The position numbers and the translations under genes are program-made. Below are positions 56,701-64,000 of a stretch of DNA of 64,000 nucleotides, piece by piece. Numbering within the stretch: position 1 is the first letter of the stretch; the number at the start of each line of letters is the position of its first letter. The DNA comes from Manis javanica (lineage: Eukaryota; Chordata; Mammalia; Pholidota; Manidae): NCBI RefSeq assembly GCF_040802235.1, contig NC_133158.1:86662501-86726500 (forward strand), in the 5' to 3' direction. The notes beneath the pieces are model-generated. The model was not told the DNA's origin and searched no databases. It saw nothing but the letters and a program-made list of their open reading frames with translations.

Positions 56701-57125
56701 TGTAAGATAAATTTTAGCCGAAATAAGCAGGCAAAGAGAGGCAACAAAGGGCCAGGTAGTTTATTTGAATGCCACTCCCGGGTGATGTTCCGCGGTCTGG
56801 GTACTATAGGCCGGGTAAGTCACACCGGTCAGGGAAGTGGAGGCTTATAAGGGATTAGGAGAGGGAGGAGTGGGCAAGCTATCTTAGGGGGTGTGGAGAA
56901 GTATGATTGGCTAAAGGTGACATAATAGATAACTAGAAACTTTTTCCTTCCAAGAGGGAGGAGGCTGATAACTGAGTCTTAGTTGGCACATCAGAAGGAT
57001 GGAATTCAGGAAGAGCTGTCCCCTTTCCATATAAGGCACGGACCTTGGGGTCTGGTCTGTTCTCCCCCTGTGGCATCTCTCTGTTCTGTTTGCATGTCCT
57101 TGTTTTTCCTTCCTCCAGCCTAACA
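56701..57125 (-). repeat. Solo LTR, 425 bp, unrelated to the first
   Basis: On the minus strand it starts TGTTAGGCTGGAGGAAGG and ends ATTTATCTTACA (TG...CA), flanked by AAAAT. It carries TATA-like CCTTATATGG/CTTATAAGCC and a poly(A) signal (CAAATAAACTACC). The higher GC content and surviving CpGs suggest a younger, gammaretrovirus-type (ERV1) LTR. Confidence 0.8.
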
Positions 57126-57130
57126 AAAAT
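57126..57130 (+). repeat. TSD of second solo LTR, right
   Basis: AAAAT, matching 56696-56700. Confidence 0.7.
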
Positions 57131-59329
57131 AAGTCTGCCCATGAGTTTATTAATTCTTGAAGCTGTTCTATTCATATTCTTATGTTTGAAATTTTCTATC
57201 AAAAAAGTAAAAAAGAGGATAACATTGGGAAAAGCAACAGTATGATAATGAGCACTGTTTTATTAGGTTGATCAGGAATTGGGAGATTTTTGAGAAGATT
57301 CTTGGTGTAAATAAAGTAGCAAAATGAGGATTAAAATACATAATTGGATTTTTCAGACAGAAAGCCACTGATGACCCTTATCATTTTTAGTGGAGTGTGG
57401 GAGATGAAGTTTAAGTGTACTGGCTGAAAATGAACAAGAGGAGACAGGTGTTATTCTTTCCAGTAGTTTTGTGAAGGGAAGGAGAGAGACAGCAGCACAG
57501 TGTCCTCCTGGAGCAGGGGAGGACACTGTGCCTATCCAAAACAATACAGGACAAGTCATGTCTCTGCTAAGAATTACCATCTGACTGTTAACTCCCTTTC
57601 TGGGGTCACTCTTTCAGATCCTGTTTCCTTTTGGCTTCATATTTTGTTGTTTTTGTTTTGTTTTTCTATCTAGCTGTCCTCCTCAACCTTATACAATTCC
57701 CTTAAGAAACTACCTTTAAGTCCCATGTAACATACCAGGTACCATAGAGAGGATGGCCAGAATTCTTGTGTTGTTGGAAGCTCTAATTTTTCAGCTTTCA
57801 CATAAATTGATTCTTGAATTGCTTCTTCCTTCTGTCTGTTCTCCCCTATCCTAACTTCTGATACCATCGTCCACTTTTCATTTTCAACTTTGCCTTGCCT
57901 TTTAGACTAGATTTTCAGCATTGTTTTCTTATCCATAATCTTGTCTACTTATTTACCAAGAATTAGGCCCTTTCTGTACACTGCTTTAGGCTGTTTATCT
58001 CAACTGAGCACAAAGACCTCTGCCATTTACTAATGATATAGCAGTGGAACCACACATTAGGTTGTCAATCTATAGTTCTGGATCACCTGCTTGGTAAAGC
58101 CAGGGTAATTTCATGCTCATACTGAAGTCCTCCTTGGCTAGCCATGCTGGATCTAGATGTAGAAGAACATTACTCTTGTAACTGGAATCCCTGAGCTCAT
58201 TAACCATTAACAGAGATCAGGGCTGAACTGTTGGTTCTGCATTCAGAGGCCCAACCCCCACAGCTCTGGAAGCCCTCAGAATTCTCTGGTTTACTCTTAA
58301 GCACCTTCTGAAGCAATTTCCCAGCAATTTAGACCTGCTCCTTTCTACTGTTCTGGGTGATAACATGGGAAGTGTGTATAAGGCACTTTTTCCCGAATAA
58401 CGAAATATAACAGTTATCTGGAGAAGAGCAATTGGGCTCTGGTTTCAGCTGCAAACTGAATTAGCTGCTGCTTTTCATGCAATGCCATTTTTACGTGAAA
58501 GAGTGACTGGCTGACGAATCATGGCTATTCAGATGTGGGCATTGGCAAATATTTTTTCAAAAATAAATGAAAGGAGATTGTCACTTCAACTGACAATATT
58601 TGTTGCCATGAAAACTTTTAAGTTTCTAAGCAAGGGAGAACACCTGAAACATGGGTTTTGTTTTAGCATTTTTCCAACTTAATTTTCTCTAGTTATCCAA
58701 ACTGAAGACCAGATAACTGCCTTCATTAAGTGACTCTCCCCATATGTTGTTCACTATTTGAGATGATTCACTTGGATAATTTTTGTTGTGGTAAAGGAGC
58801 TATTTCCTGTAAAATAGGATCTCAGTGCCAAGAACTACACTTCTAAAATGTGATTTAGCAGTTTTACTATCTTACCAGTAAGGGGCAGCAAACAACAATG
58901 TTTATTTAAAGGAAGAGCTATAACCTTAAGTTAATTTGGAACTTGTTCTCTTTTATTTTTTGCTTCATGAATACATCTTTAACCCCTTTCCCACTCCTAG
59001 TGATGCTGAGCTAGAAGGATTAAGATTGAGAGGGACATCCAAAAGGGAAAAGAGTACACTGTAACACTCAGAAGACAATTCTAAAAAAGGGATAAATAAC
59101 ACCTGCCAGTCCTTTGTGTTGACAAATGGTGAATCTCTTACAATTTCCAAGCTGGGTCCTATTAACTACCACATACCAAGTTAAGCATCCACAAAAGTTA
59201 CTCATAGCCCACTGATGAGGAGGAAAGGGTGAAAGTAATATCTTGCCTTATTTCTGCATATCTCACAAAAGACTTGTTCCTTCCTCTGAGCTTTAGTCAT
59301 CTAGTTTCTAAAGAAACTTGATTTCATTT
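57131..59329. other. Unassigned, repeat-poor intergenic sequence
   Basis: No repeat or gene is recognised. 57950-58920 has balanced composition and few low-complexity tracts, as conserved non-coding DNA often does, but conservation cannot be judged from one sequence. Confidence 0.35.
58875..58889 (+). promoter_or_regulatory. Weak CTCF-like motif
   Basis: CCAGTAAGGGGCAGC, one or two changes from a CTCF core. Speculative. Confidence 0.25.
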
Positions 59330-59500
59330 TAATGAGTATTTACTAAGCACGGACTATAAGCCGGAAGCCATGTTAGGTACTGGAGATAGTGATAAATAAA
59401 ACTGATACAATACCTGTATTGGTTGGGGAGAGTTACCCAAACCAAGACAGAGTAAGTAGGAGGGGAAGCACCAAGTGTGAACAGAGAGAAAGACTCTAAT
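59330..59500 (+). repeat. LINE-2 3' end fragment
   Basis: AATGAGTATTTACTAAGCAC, GGACTATAAGCCGGAAGCCA and GGTACTGGAGATAGTGATAA follow the L2 tail. Confidence 0.65.
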
Positions 59501-62085
59501 GAAGGGATGGACGAATGCCAAGTTCTAGCAGTGGTGAGATTTCTTCAGAAACCTCTTCTGAATCTTTCACCGTTTTTTTCCCCAATCACAAACAATTGTA
59601 AGAAAATGTAATTTTGTTTTTCTTTTATTTGGATGAAATCTTTATGTTAAGACCCTATTCTACCTGAAGGATAAAGCTTAATTATTTCCAAGTAAACTTG
59701 ATTGTTCCAGGGACATGAGAGTATTTCACACTTTACTCAAATTCAGAATCTGCCCTCCACAGCATTCTTTCTTCCCAGGTTTGGGAAAACTTCTCTTGTT
59801 TGATCTATCTCAATGCTTATTGTAACCTTTGAAATGCAACTCATTTTATATGGTACTCACATGTTCTCTTTCCAGGCTGACATCAACATTAAGATGTGAT
59901 TACAACCATGATGCAGTCTGCTGTATTGTTTGATATTTCTAAGGGCCCCTGCAGGGTACCTGTTTCTCTCTCTCTGTCTCTTTGTCTCTCACTTCTGCAT
60001 CCTATCTTCTATCTTGGACCTTGGGGGAGAACTCCCATGTCACCACTGGCCATAGGATGCTCACTGGGCCTTCACTAGTCTCTTTTCTGTCCCCACGCCC
60101 TATGCAAATATATTTAAGAGATTGCTACTGCACTCTTCTAGCACAGAAAATGCTGTGGGAACTCTTAGCTTCTTAGCTGTTCAGAGTCCCAGAAAGAAAG
60201 TAGGCTTAAAAACCCTTTACCCTTAGCATCCCCTCATTACATTCTGGGTTTTCTATTATCCACCTCCAATACTTTGCAACTTTATCCCTGAAAGGACTGA
60301 ATGAAACAGGTATCTTTTTAAATTCCTTCTATGTTATACTTATATCAAGGCTTCTGAAATTGAAGGCCAGTATTTAGCATTTATTCCAGAGACACTGCCT
60401 CAAATGAGGATCAACTAGTAAAAATAAATTGCAGGAAAAAAATGTATCAAGTAATGCTTTACACATTGACCCGTGTTCGACTACCCTGTTACTTAAGAAT
60501 TAAAATGAAACCAACACATAACTTCTACAAAAAACACATTTGCCCTTTCTTTTACTGCTGAACTCCTCAAAAAAGAAGTCTCCATTTCTCAGTCATGTAA
60601 TAGTAACAGTTCCCAGGCACATGGCATCTATGCAACAGCAATAGACATACTTTGCAATTTCATGAGCATTCTTGTTTCAAGTTCACTAATGTACATCTAT
60701 GTTGGAATACAGAGGTTCACCCCCAAAATTCCACTTTATCTGTGAGTTTTAAATTAGCCTGCAGAGGGCAGCAAATATTAGTGCAAATTCCTGTGTTTTA
60801 AACCTTAGGCTTGGAGTGGCAGTTGATTATGAATAAAGCATTAATGTTCACATTATTTGATATCAGCACTGAAAAATTTTCTTGACATATGGGAGACTTT
60901 TATAGCTACTTTTTAAAAAATGATAATAAGAACTGGGCTGGTTGTTAGTGAAAAAGTAGTAGTCAAATTTATTTTTGGTAAATCCTTATTCCTCTGGTAC
61001 TTTTTAGACCCTTCTTCCAGATATCCAGGACCTGCTCACTACCTCTAAATACTGAGAACCCCAGCTCTCCCAGTGGGCTCTTATGTAAGTCCAGTACACA
61101 GAATTATACCCTCTCCAACAAAAAAGTTTTCTTGTATTTCATTCCTATTTGTTTTCTTTTACGTGTAGTGGTAATTTATTAAGAATAACTACTCTTGTTA
61201 TATGTACATTATCATTCACTGATATACATTACTGAAATTTAATTATGTAAAATGAAACTATTTATAAAAAGAATAACTTTTATGTAGGATGGTATTTTTA
61301 AAATAAATTTTACTAAGGACCTCGAACAAAGCAAGATTCCCCAATACCTAAGTTAATGATCAAGAAAATATACAAAAACTTACAAAAGTGTATGTGGGGC
61401 AGGGGAGGCGGGGGAGCATAAAGTTTATCAACACACACAAAAATAAAAGGTCACAACCTAATACCACAAGTGAAAAGAAACAGGGTGAAAGCAAGAAACA
61501 GCAAATATTGTCACATTGTATTAGACCTCCAAATCTTACCTTCACCTCCAAATTTTGGGGAAAATGAGTCTAGAATGTCCTGAACATTTTCACTGTTATC
61601 TAATTTAGTAATATGCAGACTGAAGTTAAGTAAGTTGCCCTGAGAAAAATGAAGTAGAGACCCACAAAAATTCAACCCTAACCACATCCTTGAAAATTCA
61701 TCAAAGGTAAGAAGGGCAAATAGGCTTACTATTATTTATGGCAACGCTGGAATGATAGCCAATCAAAGAATCTACTGAATCTCAAGAAACTACTCGGATG
61801 TCAAATCTCCAGGAAGGGTAGCACCCCTCAGCAGCAGGCTCAACAGCCACCAACCCTCCATGCTCAGCCTCTCCCTCTCTATCCCTGCATATTCAGCCTC
61901 TACCCCTACCATCCCTACATGCTTATAAGTTTGAAGGAAAGACCAGCTGGTTATAGATGAGATATGAAGAGATGATCTACTCTGTTTTGAACTGAGCAGT
62001 AGTAATACCTGATGACAAATGTGATCAAGGTGAAAATAAATCACATGGCAATTATGAAATTACAGTAGAGTAAAAAAGCAGCAGC
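59501..62085. other. Unassigned intergenic sequence
   Basis: No gene. A weak CTCF-like GCAGAGGGCAGCA occurs at 60761-60773. Confidence 0.35.
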
Positions 62086-62162
62086 AGGAAGGAAGGAAGG
62101 AAGAAAGGAAGGAGAGAACACTAGAAGGAAGGAAGGAGGGAAGGAAATAAGAAAGAAAGGAA
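62086..62162 (+). repeat. GGAA/GAAA purine repeat
   Basis: Imperfect tetranucleotide tract (GGAAGGAAGGAAGGAAGAAA, then GAAGGAAGGAAGGAGGGAAGG). Confidence 0.9.
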
Positions 62163-62479
62163 AAGACTTATGGTTCATAAGATGCAAAAGTCTAGAAGTA
62201 AGCATATCTTCAAAGTACAGGGACAGAGTCCCAATGAGTGTTTGATGCTGGGCAATAACATGACAAAACAATCCAATAAAAAAAGAGCTAGAAAACAAAA
62301 TAATTAGAGTTAACAGGTTAAAAGGAGATTTCAGAGATCAGAAAACAATCTGAGAACTGACCCATAATTGTAGATCTAACAAGTAAATCATAATTATCAG
62401 AAACAGCAAGGGACAAAATAAAATACAATAAAATGGAGTAAAGAGTTGAGATAATTGTAATGAATGAAGAAGAAAAAAG
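62163..62479. other. Unassigned intergenic sequence
   Basis: A-rich; nothing recognisable. Confidence 0.35.

Positions 62480-64000
<1,521 letters not shown>

Overview
This is nuclear DNA of a placental mammal. It holds a CpG-island promoter, spliced genes with long introns, long AT-rich non-coding stretches and many layers of LINE-1, LINE-2, MIR, MaLR/ERVL and DNA-transposon relics. I saw no Alu, B1/B2, carnivore SINEC, equid ERE or ruminant Bov SINE. The young L1 family and the lack of young SINEs remind me of pangolins (Pholidota), but that is memory-based and tentative. Two genes are recognisable, CGGBP1 and the first exon of ZNF654. They are divergent neighbours, as in the human 3p11 region.

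Left part (1-17137): intron 1 and exon 1 of ZNF654 on the minus strand. The window opens inside a plus-strand L1 that keeps an intact 280-codon ORF1 but has lost nearly all of ORF2 (HAL1-like). L2, MIR, MER20-like, Tigger-like and hAT-like relics follow. At 8149-10125 there is an L1-mobilised chimeric retrocopy, bounded by a 13-bp target-site duplication, that carries part of a retroviral envelope transmembrane gene and an internal poly(A).

Centre (about 16.4-24.7 kb): the CpG island, with clustered CCAAT boxes, an ETS site and GC boxes, should fire in both directions: ZNF654 leftwards (coding exon 1 at 16949-17137) and CGGBP1 rightwards. CGGBP1 has a probable 5'UTR exon at 18210-18409 (with a 25-codon uORF). 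Its single coding exon starts near 20668, with the 167-aa CDS at 20687-21190 and a long 3'UTR ending near 24.69 kb. A minus-strand L1 tail with its own duplication has landed 65 bp upstream of the coding-exon acceptor.

Right part (24.7-64 kb): gene-free, apparently the intergenic space beyond CGGBP1. It contains MLT1/MLT2 LTRs, an ERVL dUTPase-region relic, an old ERVL-like block broken by a 5'-truncated L1 (TSD at 44674/45454) and by a compact minus-strand provirus (46167-49472). That provirus has two 334-bp LTRs, a perfect 5-bp TSD, a PBS, a PPT, gag remnants and an integrase scrap. There are two solo LTRs with perfect 5-bp TSDs (55587-55885 and 56701-57125), long antisense L1M/HAL1-like segments and an uninterrupted (AC)79 microsatellite. 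I found no complete gene here.

I see no clear novel biological system. The observations most worth following are the ORF1-only L1, the chimeric retrocopy, the L1 beside the CGGBP1 acceptor, a back-to-back CAG|GTAAGT splice site in the CGGBP1 5'UTR intron, and the CGG-rich tract in the promoter of a gene whose protein binds CGG repeats.
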